Shown in pieces: positions 10,201 through 23,092 of a stretch of DNA of 63,108 nt. The notes below the pieces were generated by a model, which did not search any database, had not been told where the DNA came from, and saw only the letters and a list, made by a program, of their open reading frames with translations. Position 1 is the first letter of the stretch. Each line of letters begins with the position of its first letter. Source of the stretch: Atkinsonella hypoxylon (lineage: Eukaryota; Ascomycota; Sordariomycetes; Hypocreales; Clavicipitaceae). The DNA lies in assembly GCA_000729835.1 (NCBI GenBank), contig JFHB01000182.1, positions 1 through 63,108 on the forward strand, given 5' to 3'. Both the position numbers and the translations under genes were made by a program.

Positions 10201-12573
10201 TAAAGGGAGTCCTATATGCCCTAATCTAACGTGCTAAGTAGCAGCTAATTCTAGGAGCTTCTTATAGGAAGAAGAAGCAGTAGTAGGAGAATTACTACTA
10301 GAATTATTATTAGAGCTAGCTTCCTGTTGCTCCCTATCTTGCTAGATCTCTTAAGAACTATAGGCCTCGTTTAAGGGATCTAGACGGCTATTTCCTCTAA
10401 TATCTAGCAACTTAGGATTTAGACCTTCTAAATCCCTATTATTAGAAGGAATCTAACTAGGAGCCCGTTTAGGAACTAGAGCTAATAGCTCTATAGCATC
10501 ATTATTAGTATTATCTTCTTCTTCTTTAAAATTAGATAATTCCTCGATTTAGCTATATTCCTTAGGATTAAAACTAGGCTGTTAAGGGATTTAAACCTCT
10601 ATAGAATAACTAGCATTATAACTGCTATTATAACTATTGCTAGCTAGAAATCCTATATAAGAGAGATTAGCGTAGTTTTTACACACTCTAGGGGTCTCTT
10701 GCCCCTTAAGCTGTAAGAAGAAACCATACTTTTTGGGATTTAGAAGCCTACAGCAGCTTCTATTAGCTAGAAATAGCTGGTTTCTAAGGAGAGTGCCCCC
10801 TATTAAATAGTGCTTTAGGCCACTAATTAGGTTGGTATCTAAACCTAGGCAATATAGAGCATCCTTTAGAGCTAAAGGCCTGTATTTAGCTGGATTTATA
10901 CTAACTAGTACCTAGAATACAGCAGTTCCCTGTCCTTTAGGATAAATAGGACCTCCTCTAGTAGCAATAGGCGCGGTTTTACCCTTTTTTATAGGCTTAA
11001 AAGTCCTAAAAAATGCCTTATTATTAACTATATAATAGGTAGAACCTATATTGTATAGTAGGGAGTTTTTAATTATTCCGTTAGAGTAATTAAAAGAAGG
11101 GGTATTATTACTAGTAGTACTAGTATTACTAGTAGTAGATTCTGTATCTAAATCGTAAGAATTATTACTACTAGAACTGCTAGATTCACTATTGGAATCT
11201 ATAGTATCCTGGTTGCTAGTAGATAGGTTATAACAACCTATAGCAAAAGCAGCTTCTCTATCCTTATTCCTAGAATTTTTGTTACTTCTTCTTCAGCCCT
11301 TCTACTTCTTCTTATTCTTAGAGGCTTTATCTTAATCTTTTTCTTTAGAGGCATTAGAATCGTTAGAATTAGAATCAGAATTCTTCTTCTGATTAGGAGG
11401 ATTCTTTCCTTAGTTAGCTTTATTATTATTAGAACTATTAGAATTAGAAGCTTTATAACTAAGAGCCTTAGATATAGAGGAGCTTTTATCTCTTTGTTCT
11501 TCTAATAAGTTAGCTATAAGGAACTGTAAATTCAGCATTTTTACAGATAGACCTTATGCTCTAGCAGCTCTAATAGAATATCGCTGCCTTTTAGCCTAGC
11601 TAGGGAAGGTCTTCTTTAAAGCATTAATATAATAATTTACCTAGTTAATTAAATCGATAGCTACTCTACAGAGCTATAATCTAGCTAGTAAATTATTAAA
11701 TTCAGCATTAAAGGCCTCTAAAGATCCCTTATAGTTCGAAAACGATAAGTTGTAATAACTAGCATATAGCGTACTACATTGTATTTCAGCACTCTACGAA
11801 TACTGCCTAACTAGAACGTTATAGGCATCTACAGGGGACTTATGCCAGCTTATAGCAGCTTAAGGTCTAGATTAGCAACTATCTCTTATAATTATAAGGA
11901 TAATAGCTTGTTCTAAATCCACTAATGTACTAGCTATACTAGGATTATTAATAAATTAAGGGAATCCTAGTGCCCTAAATTGAATAGTTAAAGCTTGCTT
12001 CTACTGTTTAAAATTTTTAGGGCCTTTTAGCTTAGCAGCCTCTAGAATAGAGTGGACCTTCTTATTTAACTCTTTTATAGTGCCTTTATTAAAAGCAGGC
12101 AGAAAAGTAGCACTATTAGAGGAACTAGAAGGTTTAGGGACTTTAAAAGAGACTTTAGAAGTCTTAGAAGTAATAGGATCTGCTTTAGGAGACCCTATAG
12201 AGAGTTTACCTATAGATATAATTATAGTATCTAATTTACTTAGTAAATCAGCTATATTACCTTTATTTTAGCTTTGTTTTGCTTTACTATACCTAATGAA
12301 TCTATTTAGGGTCTCTTATTGCTTATCTATTTAAGCTTTTAGATTAGCTTGTACATTATGGACTTACACTACTCTTTCAGAAGCTAATCTAGCTTCTTTT
12401 AGAGCCTTCTTAGCTGTATAATCTTCTTCATTAGAAGAGGAATCTACTGGCTGAGGGGGGGACCTTACTGGACTAGGAAAGCTAGTAGCAGCAGCTGGAT
12501 TAGCTAGTGTACTAGAACTACTACCCCTTTTAGGGCTTATGCTCTTTCCCTTGCCTGTTCCTTTCGGTGCTAT
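7216..12573 (-). pseudogene. Copia-1 gag-pol polyprotein, inactivated by premature stops
   Basis: A single frame of 1786 codons runs from 12573 to the TAA at 7216-7218. Four landmarks (start, 9648, 8019, stop) are all in phase, so no net frameshift exists. The stops are almost all TAG/TAA where Trp or Gln is expected. The initiation codon itself reads ATA (plus-strand TAT at 12571-12573). Order on the coding strand: Ser-rich gag from MAPKGTGK-like start; GAG-pre-integrase zinc site (HVRLGHIG then CLAC) near 10100-10250; integrase and its C-terminal part, with an open piece at 9193-9648; RVT_2 reverse transcriptase about 8200-8900, including QIDFIGAFLN; active site YVDN at 8326-8337 instead of YVDD; RNase H with YCDSDFAG and LSTLEAE, open at 7603-8019. 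A short Lys/Gln-rich tail precedes the stop. Confidence 0.93.
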
Positions 12574-13535
12574 TTTAAGGGTTTAAAAAGTAGCTAATTT
12601 AACGCTCTTTTATAGCTAATTATAGCTAAATTACAGTGGAAATAGTAGTAAATAACAGTAATAACCTCTACTAGATATTAATAGATTGCTCTATTATAGG
12701 CCTAGAAGTGCCCTATATCTTCAGAAATTATACTAAGATTTTTCTCTAATTTCTTTCGTAACAGGTATAACGGGCTCTAAAGGCTGCGTTGTATCGCGAT
12801 CTATATACACATACAATTTATATAGTAGACTAGATTAACAAGCGGTCGCGAGGGGCATAAAACATAGGTTCTAGCTATTTTTAGCTAAAAAATTTAGGAG
12901 ATTCTTCTCTAATTAGGTTCTAATAAATCAGTGGAGACTTAAGTACAGCTAATTTAGGGATATCTAGCTAATTCCTACTTCAAAATCCTAACTAGTAGGA
13001 TTACTATACAAATTAATTCTGCGACCGAAAACACAGGAATATCTGCAACAAGAGCTGTTAGGCGTGCACTATAAATTGTAGTATAGCTACTAACAGAGGT
13101 GCATAGGGTGCACAATATACAAGATAACAGCACAACAATAAGCAATGTAGTGCAGCGCTAAGCTTATTTCTTAATAGAAATAATTAATTAGGCAGTGCCT
13201 AATAAAACGATTTGCAGTGCAAATGTAATATGTGCAGATGTGTATATTTTAATGTTGCGCAACAATAGAACCTAGCTATTAAGAATAGCTTTAAAAGTGT
13301 ATATACACAGGGTGCATAGAACTAGTGCAGGAGGCACAGGGTAGGCAGAATAAAAACACCAGTATAGTAGCTAGCGATGTATGTGCGGCAGGTATTAATA
13401 GCTTCTAGTAAGCTACTAATAGCAGCGATAGCTGCTAGCGTAGGTCTTAATATAGCTTCTAGTGGGTAATACAGTACACAATAGTAGATTTCAGCGGGCT
13501 AACAGCTTGCAGATAGGTCTTCCGGGCTTATAACC
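12574..13535 (-). other. Copia-1 5' leader between LTR and gag
   Basis: This is about 960 bases without a coding frame, on the 5' side of the minus-strand element. It keeps more GC and more TG/CA than the coding part, for example the GTGCAC-rich stretch near 13060-13350. The base pairs next to the LTR (13520-13535, coding strand GGTTATAAGCCCGG) are where the tRNA primer site should lie; I cannot assign the tRNA. The equivalent leader of Copia-2 is 47966-48919. Confidence 0.7.
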
Positions 13536-14232
13536 TATTGAAAATAATAGGGATTACAGAACTAGATATCTAAGAGGGTAGTGGTCTCTTAGATTTAGCA
13601 CCTGTAATTGCTCCTAGCAATTATTATGTAGTAGAAGCAGCAGCAGCCTAAATCAAGCTGTAGTGTAGAGTATAGATCACGTAGAGGCAGTAGATAACTA
13701 TAATAATAGTGGTATCTTATATTGAGAGCGCTGTAACGAACTTAGTAAGGGTAGGATCTTAAATCTTTCTAGTCCCTTATAGACCTACTAACTATATTAG
13801 CGGGCTGTAGTCGCTAGAAGGGGCTTGTAGGCTACTTTATAATTTCCGCAAAAAGATTTACTATATAAAAACAAAAAAATCAACTTACAGCTATACAAAC
13901 GAGACGCTTACGTGCACAATTTAATAAATTCCACTAATAATAAGCAACCCTTATAAGCAACTCTATCTAACAATTATATTATTAGAAAGCCCTAATTCTT
14001 AGCTTTTAAATAGTATACTTCTTGAATTTCTACTATTACTAGTTGTAGAGAAAATCGCTGTTAAAGTTAACTATAGGTTAGGCAACTTTGCCCTAGTTGA
14101 TTCTAGATGTTTCGCATCTAGTAACAGCGATATCTCTACCAAAAATTAACGTAATAAGACCTAATGAGGGTCACGTGATAGAGCAACTAGTAGGCATAAA
14201 AATAGGCTATACAGGGTAGCTTATTTTTAACA
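13536..14232 (-). mobile_element. 5' LTR of Copia-1
   Basis: It is the same length (697 bp) as the left LTR. Differences between the two are C/T and G/A, as in CGGCC against CAGCC and ATCACG against ATTATG. It lies upstream of gag on the coding strand, so it should hold the promoter. Confidence 0.94.
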
Positions 14233-14237
14233 GAATC

Positions 14238-14267
14238 TAGATGTTTGCATCTAGTAATAACGATATC
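14238..14267 (-). mobile_element. Old Copia LTR remnant, middle piece
   Basis: Thirty bases lie between the two nested elements. They continue the LTR sequence of 6224-6364 (TAGATGTTTGCATCTAG hairpin region) and are continued by 23093-23190. The GAATC at 14233-14237 is the duplicate made by Copia-1 and the ATATC at 14263-14267 the one made by Gypsy-A. Confidence 0.88.
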
Positions 14268-14589
14268 TGTAATGGACTGGCCTAGTAGCTGCTGCTAACT
14301 AGCGTCTATAATAAGAACTATAATTATAGAGAGGAAAGGGAAAGAGAGAAGGGACTAGAAGCCTCCCTATACCCCTATACTATATATCTAGGGGTAGGTC
14401 TCTCCCCTTAGGAGCCCCTTTTAGTATATGCTCTATAGCTAAGGTCCTTTCTCTAGGGCCTAGTAAAGTCTAGCTAACCTCTAGTTAAATGTAGTCCGCT
14501 TTTATCCCTTTACCTATATAGATTACTGTCCCTCTCCTACTGTTCTTTCTTTACTAAAAGACCTAAGCTTAAGGCTTAAGTCTATAATA
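14268..14589 (-). mobile_element. 3' LTR of Gypsy-A
   Basis: It begins TGTAATGGACTGG on the plus strand and ends in TCTATAATA, a RIP-altered TATAACA. Near that end lies the palindromic CTTAAGGCTTAAG core of the family's terminal hairpin. Confidence 0.9.
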
Positions 14590-16980
14590 TACTCTCCTTC
14601 TCCTTCTAGCCTCTATAACAATCTCCTTATTGCCTTTAGCAAGCACTGTAAATTACAGTTAATTCCCTATCCCCTTTCCCTTTATATTCCCTCTATTGCT
14701 TACTTATAAAAAGTAGAGAGTATAACGTTTACAACTAGGCGCTTTATTCTAGCTGTTTTATTGCTGCACTAACGCACTTATTTATACTTTATATAGCATT
14801 GTAGGGCTAATATATAAATAGACTTCTGCTCTACCTCCCCCCTCTAATTGCTTATAGCCCCCTACAATAGCTATTTCTTGCTCTACTAGCTAGCCTATTA
14901 GCTGCATTAAAATAGAACTATTACGCCCCCTTTACCTAAGCGTACCCTTCTAGGGTTTAAGGACACTCTACCTACCTCTATTTTATAAGCTTCTATCTAC
15001 AGCTAGTAATTATCTGTTTAGTATAGAAGAGCTAATCCTTATATAGGCGCAAGCTGTAACGCTAGTGTTGCTAGCGCGTAAATTGCCTATACGCCTAGGT
15101 CCTCTATGTCCTAAGCAATTATTATATAATAATTTCTCTCCTTAACTAGAAGGCACCCTCTCTTTCTTATCCCTATTGCTGTTGCAAACAGTTATTAGCT
15201 ATATATAACCTATTTGTGTATAAGGGGTGTTATTAAGGGTATAGAGCGCAAATAGTTGTTATTAGTGTTATTACTTTAGCGCGCAATAAACTAGCAGCTA
15301 GTAGAGTATAAATAGTTATTATTATTATTACTCTTTTAGCGTATAATAAACTAGTAGCTTGCCTTTAGCTGCTTTTAATATAAAAATAAATAATTCCTCT
15401 TTTCCCTTTTTTATCTTTTTCTTTCTTCTTTATATTTTATTTTACCTCTATATTATAACTAAATAATTCTATTGTAGTTTCCTAAAATTCCTTACTTTAC
15501 TATATAGCTACTGCTGCTCTTTTTAATGTAAAAGGACCTCTTTCTAATATATTTAAATAGAATTTATCTAACTGCTAGTAGCCTACTAATTAAAATTGTA
15601 AAATATTGTTTTATTAGCCTAAAGTACGCTGCTCTTTTGCTTATATATAGCCTATTCTCTTATTAATTAAGAGTATATTTAGAACTTTAGCAGTTATATT
15701 GCTAGTGCTAGCGCCTTTACTACTCTTACTTCTATAGTGCTATTAGTTCCTTACTGCTGCTATATCTATAGTTTCTTTATATAAAGGGACTTAAACAATT
15801 TAGAGCTATTTAATAGCAATATCCTTAAGGATATCTATATACTATACTACAATAACTTTTGTAAGAAGAGCTTATATAACTGTTGTTTTAGCTAAAGGAG
15901 AGAATACTAACTATATATATAGAGATATTAAGGTTGCGTTTAGAATCCTAGCCTCTTTACTAGGTATCCTTATCTATAGCATTATTTTGCCTAAATATAG
16001 GAACTTATTAACTAAGGTCTTATAGTTAAGTCTATATTAATCCCCCTTTATACTAGCTAGCCCTTTTGCTGTATAATTCTTATATATAAATTTCTAAATA
16101 TATATAACTACTATAACTTTATTCTTAAGGATGCACTTACTGCTAATTATATAGAAAAGAAGGTTACACTCTCTTTTCCTTCTTACTATATAACTTAAAC
16201 TAATAGTTCTTTTGCGCCTACTTCCTCTCTCTTTACTAACTATAAGAGCACTATAGCCTCTATTGTTCTAAAGAACAATAAGTTTAACCCTAATAAATAT
16301 AAGTATATCTCTATAGAAGTTAATAATAACTTTTTATCTCTTTTTACACTTACTGCTACTACTGCTATTACTATACTTTTATTCTTACCTCTACTTATAC
16401 CTATATCTTACTGTACACTACTAACCTCTATTGCTACTGCCTCTTTACTGCTATATAAAGCCTCTTTACTGCTATATATTGCCTCTTTACCTTTATAGAG
16501 TAACCTTAAGGTAATACACTAGAAATACACTTACCTTTAAGTAGAGCTTAAAAGCTTAAACTACTTATAACAGCAGCTACTAGCTATATTCTTAGAGTAT
16601 ATAACTCTAACCTAGCCTACTGCCTTCTTTACCTTCTTCTTTTCTATTTTCTTTTCTTTAAAGACTATACTTTTACGCTTAAGGTACTAAGTTATTTAAG
16701 ACACTACCTCTTTACCTACACTTATTAGTGTAGAACCTTAATCTAGAACGCTAGTTATATTTTTGTTTACTCTAGCTTCTATACTATCTACTAGCGCTGC
16801 AATTCTAGCTTCTGCTCTTACACTACTTTAGGGACACTATATAGCTTCTCTAGCTTCTATTCTAAGACTGCCTAAAGAGCAATAGAGCGCCTTTTAGGTA
16901 ACTATACCTCTTTACTATAAGTACTAATGCCTCTTTACTACTTACTAAGAAACTTCTTTTATTTTTACTATATTTCCTAT
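14590..16980 (-). other. Gypsy-A extra 3' region, beyond pol
   Basis: About 2.4 kb separate the end of pol from the 3' LTR, much more than most Ty3/Gypsy elements need. It is the counterpart of 38892-41251 in Gypsy-B and of 4057-5509 in Gypsy-C. Both strands can be read for long stretches broken only by TAG/TAA, so strand and frame are not settled by this copy alone. See the Gypsy-B entry for the favoured sense frame. A homopolymer of 16-17 T at about 16983-16999 marks the boundary with pol. Confidence 0.55.
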
Positions 16981-16999
16981 ATTTTTTTTTTTTTTTTTT

Positions 17000-19900
17000 A
17001 TAATAATTATATAGGCCTCTATAAAGAAGAGCTTATTTTCCTTTATTTTTAGTTAAAGATAACTAAGTTATTATTAAAGTCTATATAAAATTTTACTATA
17101 CTTTTACTAGGCCTATTGTTAAACTAAGCATTTTTCTACTGTAACTTAAATTAATCTAGTGCCTCTATATTAAGGAAGTTCTTTAGTAGCTTCTATATAG
17201 ATTAAATAAATTCTACTTACTTAATAAGCACTTAATAGTGTCTCCTTTAGCTTAAGGTGTTTTTAGTAGCTAGAATTTCTTTTACTTTATACTCCTTAAG
17301 GGATAGATTAATATCTATTACAGTTAGCTTAAAGCTAGGCCTTAAGTCTACTAATTACTAAAAAGGTAAGGGGTTTATTACTACTTACTTAATAAGATTA
17401 ATATAGAAAACTAGGTAAATTCCTAGTAGAATATCTAACTTTATAGTTAAAGGTATTAGTATATCTATAACTATATACTTTACTATAACTTAATTAAGTT
17501 TCTAACTTAAGTAGTTTATTTTAATATAATAAAGCATTAGCTAAACTAAGTTCTTTACCTTATACTATTCTATTAGCCTATAGCTTCTATTTAACTACTC
17601 TTACTGCCTCTACTAGATAAAGTTAATTACAGCCTATATAATATTTATACCCTTTTATAGCTATTTAAGGAACGCTAAAGCCTACCCCTTATGTAAGACT
17701 TAGGACTCTTCTTTATTTATAAGTTTTTAGATAAAGTCTATATTATACCTATATATTGCTTAGTTTAAACTTATACTAATTACTAAGGAATTTCTATTAT
17801 TAATAGCTAGCTAATATATAAAGAGATATTTAGACTAGTTAAACTGCAAAAAGGTAACTATAATCTATAGAATTGCTTATACTTTCTAATTAACTCTCTT
17901 TATTTTACTATTTATCTATAGGTAATAGAATATAAATAGTAATTATTTAATTCTAATAAGGCAATAGAGAGTAGTTTAAAAGGTGCTTAATTAATTTAAA
18001 CTATAGTTAGAGATAATTTATTTTAGAAATCTATAAAACTACTACTAATAATGCTTAAACTACTAGGTATATTTCTCTGCCTCTATAGAGGTTATTGCCT
18101 TTAACTGTATATACTTTAAGAGTTAATTAGTAATAACTATTAAGTAAAAGAGTATAGCCTAGTTTAGCGCTAGTAAATCTATTATAAAATCTATAGAGAT
18201 CTATAACTAATACCTATTTAGCGCTAAGATAGATTATAAAAGGCCTTACTGCAACCTCTTACTCTTTTAGCTACTATAATAGTAGCAGTTTTAAACGTAC
18301 TAAGCAATATCTTAGGACAGCCTATTCTAGTAATAGTTATATATTAATGCCTAAAACGTAGTATTTTGTCCTAGGTAGCTTAATATTAGTAACTTATATA
18401 TTCTATATATTAGTATAGTAGTTAATAGCTTATACTTAAGGACCTAAAGGCAGCTCTAGTATACTAGCGCCCCTTATATATTAAGGGTATAGTTTACAAT
18501 CTATTTTTATATTTTTACCTTTAATAGAAACCTCCTTTTCCCCTTTTAGACTATATTTAACCTTATTAGGTATACTAAGTCTTTTTACACTCCTTAGTTC
18601 TATAGGCTCTATAAGTGTTTATCTAGAAATAGTGTTATTCTAGCTAGTACCTATAAAGCTGCAGCTAGTTAACTTCTTAGTGTTACTTTACTAGCTATTT
18701 CTACTGCAACATTCTCTATAACCTCCTTCTTCTCTTTATCTCTATAAAAAGCGTTAAGGCAGCTAATAGAGAGAGGCTAAAGAACCTAGCCTATCTATAG
18801 TATTACTCTATCTTAATTCTACTCTTATTATAATAATACATTTAGTTACTCTATTTATAGCTCTAAGCAGTATTATAGGTAGTAGTTAAAGAGAAAGAGA
18901 AGCTCTACCTACCTAGCCTAACGCTTAAAGATCTCTTATAGAGATATAAAGTATTCTAGATTTTTATAGTTAATAAGAATTATAAAGAGGTATACTACTC
19001 TCTATAACTCTACTGCTTAGGCTTTAAGGTAAGATATTATTGCTAAAAGCTCTTTATTATAAATAGTATAGTTACGTTAAGCTAGAGATAACTTAGCTAA
19101 ATAGTATACTATAGGCTGCAGTACACTAGCTTTATTATATTAGAATAAACAGCTACTAAGGGCCTCTTTTAAGCAATTAGCCTTTACTACTATATTCTTC
19201 TTAGAGTTCTATTAGGCTAAGACTAAGTATAAGGTAAAGGCCTTCTTAAGCCTTATAAATAACTTTTTATATTTCTCTATTTACTAGAATAGAACTCCCT
19301 TTTTTATTAAATTAACTAAAGGCTCTATAATATCTAAGAAATCTAATATAAAGTTATAGTAAAAGTTTATAAATCTAAGGAAGCTTTATACCCCTTATAA
19401 TCTAGTAGGAGCTTACTACTTCTAGATAGCTATAATCTTCTCTAGATTTAGGTGTATCTCTCTTCTTACTATAACTATAAAGCTAAGGTATTTAACTTTA
19501 GTTATAGTAAAACAGTATTTCTTAAGATCTAAGTGCAGCTCTACTAACTGTAACTTTTCTAGGATTCTCTATACCTTATATATATAGTCTTTCCTAGATC
19601 CCTCTATATAAATAAGAACGTTATTTAGATAAGTAGTTATATAATCTCTAAGAGCCTCTTTTAGTGCGCTATTAATATATTATTAGAATATAGCTAGAGC
19701 CTCTACTAACCTAAAGGGGCAAACTAGCTATTTAAAGAGGCTAAACTAGGTGTAGAACGCTATAAGGTGCTTCTTACTGTCTACTATCTAGATTCTATAG
19801 AAGGCTAACTGTATATCTAGCTTAGTAAACTAATATACCTTTAACAACAACTTAAGTGTCTTCTTTATTAAGGGGAGTAAATAATAGTTTTATTCTATAA

Positions 19901-20866
19901 TCTTATTAAGATCTTAATAATTAATATAGAATTACTATTCTCTACTTAGCTTTTTAGCTAAAAGAATAGGTACTACTGCTAAAAAGGAGCTAGCTTAGAT
20001 TTATTCTTTATTTATTAGGTTTATAATCTACCTTTTAATTTCTAATAAATAGTTCTATAGTATATTATATAGTAGGGCCTACAGTAGTAACAGTAAGGAG
20101 CTATTTAGCTGCTGTTTTAGCTTAATATAGTAATCTAGCCCCTCTTTATACAGTAGAAAGCCTTAGGCCTTTTCTTCCTTAAAAAGATTATAAAAGTTCT
20201 CTAATTCTAGTAGCAGTATTAGTAGATTAAGGCCTTTTAGGGATATTTATAACAATAATATAGAGGTAATTTCCTAAAGGCTTATAGCAATAAAATATAT
20301 AGTAACCTCTTAGCTCTTACTCTATTTTATTAGAGCGCTGTAAACTACTACTAACACTAGTTTTATTAGGTCCTTAACGCCTTAAGCTTCTACTGCTTAA
20401 ATTATAAGGCCCTTAGCCTTACCTACTAATAGGCTCTAGCTAGTAGCGTTAAGGACAACTCTATTATAGGCTAACTATAGGCTCCTAAAAATACAATCTT
20501 AGGTTAAGCTTAGGATTATATAGGCTACTACTAGGAAGACCTAGCTGTTAATATCTACTTATAAGTAAACTAAAGAAGTAATTAAGGCGCTTCTTTAGTA
20601 GCTATTATAGAACTATTATTTAACCTCTACTGCTATTTACACTATTCTTTTATACAGTAATAGAACCTACTTTAGGCTAAGGTATTACACTAAACTCTTA
20701 CTTATTGCAGTAAAGCAGTTACACCTACTATCTATCTGCATATTGCAGAACAATAGTTAGTTAAAGAGTATAGAGATAAGGAACAGTAATGTATCTATTT
20801 TCTTAGTTATCTCTCTATATTCTTCTTCTAGCTGCCTGCTAAGTAAGGGTTGTTATATTGTTTATA
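17000..20866 (-). pseudogene. Gypsy-A pol (protease, RT, RNase H, integrase), RIP-destroyed
   Basis: The strand and order come from alignment with Gypsy-B pol, which reads on plus at 35.0-38.9 kb. The reverse transcriptase active site is at 19620-19631 and reads YLNN on the minus strand, so both catalytic Asp codons have become Asn. Stops occur at most expected Trp and Gln codons. Upstream on the minus strand the frame is cut by the solo LTR at 20871-21570. Confidence 0.85.
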
Positions 20867-20870
20867 TTAC

Positions 20871-21570
20871 TGTTAAAAATAAGCTACCCTGTATAGCCTA
20901 TTTTTATGCCTACTAGTTGCTCTATCACGTGACCCTTATTAGGTCTTGTTACGTTGATTTTTGGTAGAGATATCGCTGTTACTAGATGCGAAACATCTAG
21001 AATCGACTAAGGCAAAGTTGCCTAACCTATAGTCAACTTTAACTGCGATTTTCTCCACAACTAGCAATAGTAGAAATTCAAGAAGTATACTATTCGAAAG
21101 CTAAGAATTAGGGCTATCTAATAGTATAATTGTTGGATAGAGTTGCTTATAAGGGTTGCTTGTTATTAGTGGAATTTGTTAAATTATATACGTAAGCATC
21201 TCGTTTGTATAGCCGTAAGTCGATTTTTTTGTTTTTATATAGTAAATCTTTTTGCGGAAATTATAAAGTAGCCTACAAGCCCCTTCTAGCGACTACGGCC
21301 CGCTAATATAGTTGGAGGGTCTATAAGGGACTGGAAAGATTTAAGATCCTACCCTCACTAACTTATTCGTTACAGCGCTCTTAATATAAGATACCACTAT
21401 TATTATAGTTATCTACTGCCTCTACGTGATCTATACTATACACTACAGCTTGATTTAGGCCGCTGCTGCTTCCACTACGTGATAATTGCTAGGAGCAATT
21501 ACAGGTGCTAAATCTAAGAGACCACTACCCTCTTAGATATCTAGTCCTGTAATCCCTATTATTTTCAAAA
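20871..21570 (+). mobile_element. Solo Copia-1-type LTR nested in Gypsy-A, TSD ATTAC
   Basis: This 700-bp LTR is in the opposite orientation to Copia-1. It starts TGTTAAAAATAAGC, ends CTATTATTTTCAAAA, and is flanked by perfect ATTAC duplicates (20866-20870, 21571-21575). It keeps several CG sites (CGGCC, TACGTGAT) that other copies have lost. It inserted after Gypsy-A and is the youngest layer of this nest. Confidence 0.93.
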
Positions 21571-21575
21571 ATTAC

Positions 21576-22765
21576 CTTTACCTCTATACTAAGCTTAAGG
21601 CTAGGGGCAAGCCTTTTCCTAACTTATTAGAGTCCTTCTTCTGTACATTATTTGTTGCTGCTACTTATACGCTAGTTAATTCTAGCTTACATTTTACTAG
21701 CTGCAATCTACATCCTTAAATATAGTGTTAGGATAATCTACACTAAAGGTATTGCCTCTTTTAGCGGTATTTTTTAAGTTTAGCCTTAAATGCCTACTTT
21801 ACTTATAGAGCATCCTTATTTAGTTATTTTACCTTAGATTTCTTTACGCTCTCTTTCTGTCTCTACTAGGTTTCTATAGCGTTAACTCTAGTTATCTTAG
21901 TGTTGCTATTCTAGGGCCCTTTAGAGCTAAAGCTACGTTTTAGCTAGTGCTATTCCTTAATGCAATATAACTTAAGGTTTAGTACAATACTGCAGTAGCA
22001 CTTTACTGCCTAAAGGTAGTTATAATAGAGAATATCCCTCTTTACACTATAATCCTTTATTTCCTTATTAAGTGCTGTTTACAACTTAGCTAACTTTACG
22101 CTATTATTCTAGTTAGCCCCTTCTGCTAGCGTAATTTTTTCCTTAAAATAAACGTAGAATTCTATAAACTACTTATTATTACTCTATTAAAGCTAATTAA
22201 GCTTAATTAAAGCTTAGTTCTATTAGTAAGAATCTATAAAGACTAATTCTAAGTAATTAAGAAACCTTTATATATTGTATTCCCTTACTTTACCTACCTT
22301 ATAATAGGTAGCTACTCTCTACTAAACCTTAGGTAATAAGCTTTAGTATAAATAGTACTACTAGTTCTATATTATGCCTATAAAGGCGCTATTAGCTTAG
22401 AGCTTTTAGGTAATTGCTATTTACTAGGCCTAAAAGCTCTATTTATTTCTATTATAAGGGTTTACTATAGGTAAGAGCTTCTATTTAGGTTCCTCTAGCT
22501 ACTAGCCTACTGTAGCTTAAAGCTACTTCTTTTTCTATATATAGTCTATTATAAAGCGTTATAGTTTCTTTATCTATAGAGATTAGCTCTTAACTAATTT
22601 ATAAAGCGCTATAATTTCTACTGCTTTTTAGCTAATTTCTACTGTATTTTTCTCTACCTCTTTATAGAGATTAAAAGAGTGCTTAAGCTAACTAGCTAGG
22701 CCCTTATTGCTATAACTAAACAATATTGTTCTTACTAGTGTTTTATCTATAGAATAATTATAGTA
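21576..22765 (-). pseudogene. Gypsy-A gag and 5' leader, RIP-destroyed
   Basis: The minus strand matches the gag of Gypsy-B and of the fragment at 29675-30867. The gag landmark EFYVYFKEK corresponds to plus-strand 22136-22163. Stops replace Trp and Gln codons. The solo LTR separates it from pol. Confidence 0.8.
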
Positions 22766-23087
22766 TATAATAGACTAGCTTAGTAGCTACTGCTAACTAG
22801 CGTCTATAATAAGAACTATAATTATAGAGAGAAAAGGGAAAGAGAGAAAGAACTAAAAGCCTCTCTATACCTTTATACTATATATCTAGAGGTAGGTCCC
22901 TTCCCTTAGGAGCCCCTTTTAGTATATACTCTATAGCTAAGGTTCTTTCTCTAGGGCCTAGCGAAGTCTAGCTAACCTCTAGTTAAATGCAGTCCGCTTC
23001 TATCCCTTTACCTACGTAGATTACTGTCCCTCTTCTGCTGTCCTCTCTCTACTGAAAGACCCGAGCCTAAGGCTCGAGTCTATAACA
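22766..23087 (-). mobile_element. 5' LTR of Gypsy-A
   Basis: A 322-bp LTR with plus-strand ends TATAATAGACT and GTCTATAACA. It carries the near-perfect hairpin CGAGCCTAAGGCTCG at about 23062-23076, better kept than in the 3' LTR. Confidence 0.9.
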
Positions 23088-23092
23088 ATATC

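Larger units (their letters stand above)
6365..14232 (-). mobile_element. Copia-1: full-length Ty1/Copia retrotransposon, TSD GAATC
   Basis: The element has two 697-bp LTRs (6365-7061 and 13536-14232) and a perfect GAATC duplication (6360-6364, 14233-14237). Coding order and the purine tract (reverse of CTCCCTCT at 7062-7069, beside the left LTR) place it on the minus strand. Its 5' LTR is therefore at the right. The internal region carries one long gag-pol frame (7216-12573). The two LTRs differ by transitions, for example near 6453-6474 against 13623-13645. The element appears dead through premature stops and a damaged reverse transcriptase box. Confidence 0.95.
14268..23087 (-). mobile_element. 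Gypsy-A: full-length Ty3/Gypsy retrotransposon, TSD ATATC
   Basis: Two 322-bp LTRs (14268-14589 and 22766-23087) and a perfect ATATC duplication (14263-14267, 23088-23092) bound it. The element reads on the minus strand: gag at the right, pol in the middle, and a long 3' region at the left. A purine tract (reverse of CTCTCCTTCTCCTTC, from 14592) adjoins the left LTR. It contains a later solo Copia LTR (20871-21570). Without that insertion it would be about 8.1 kb, close to Gypsy-B. Heavy RIP leaves no open frame of size. Confidence 0.93.

Noticed and set aside
12080..12271. 63-codon plus frame repeated at 47472-47663
   Set aside because: Its repetition only reflects two copies of the same Copia gag on the other strand.
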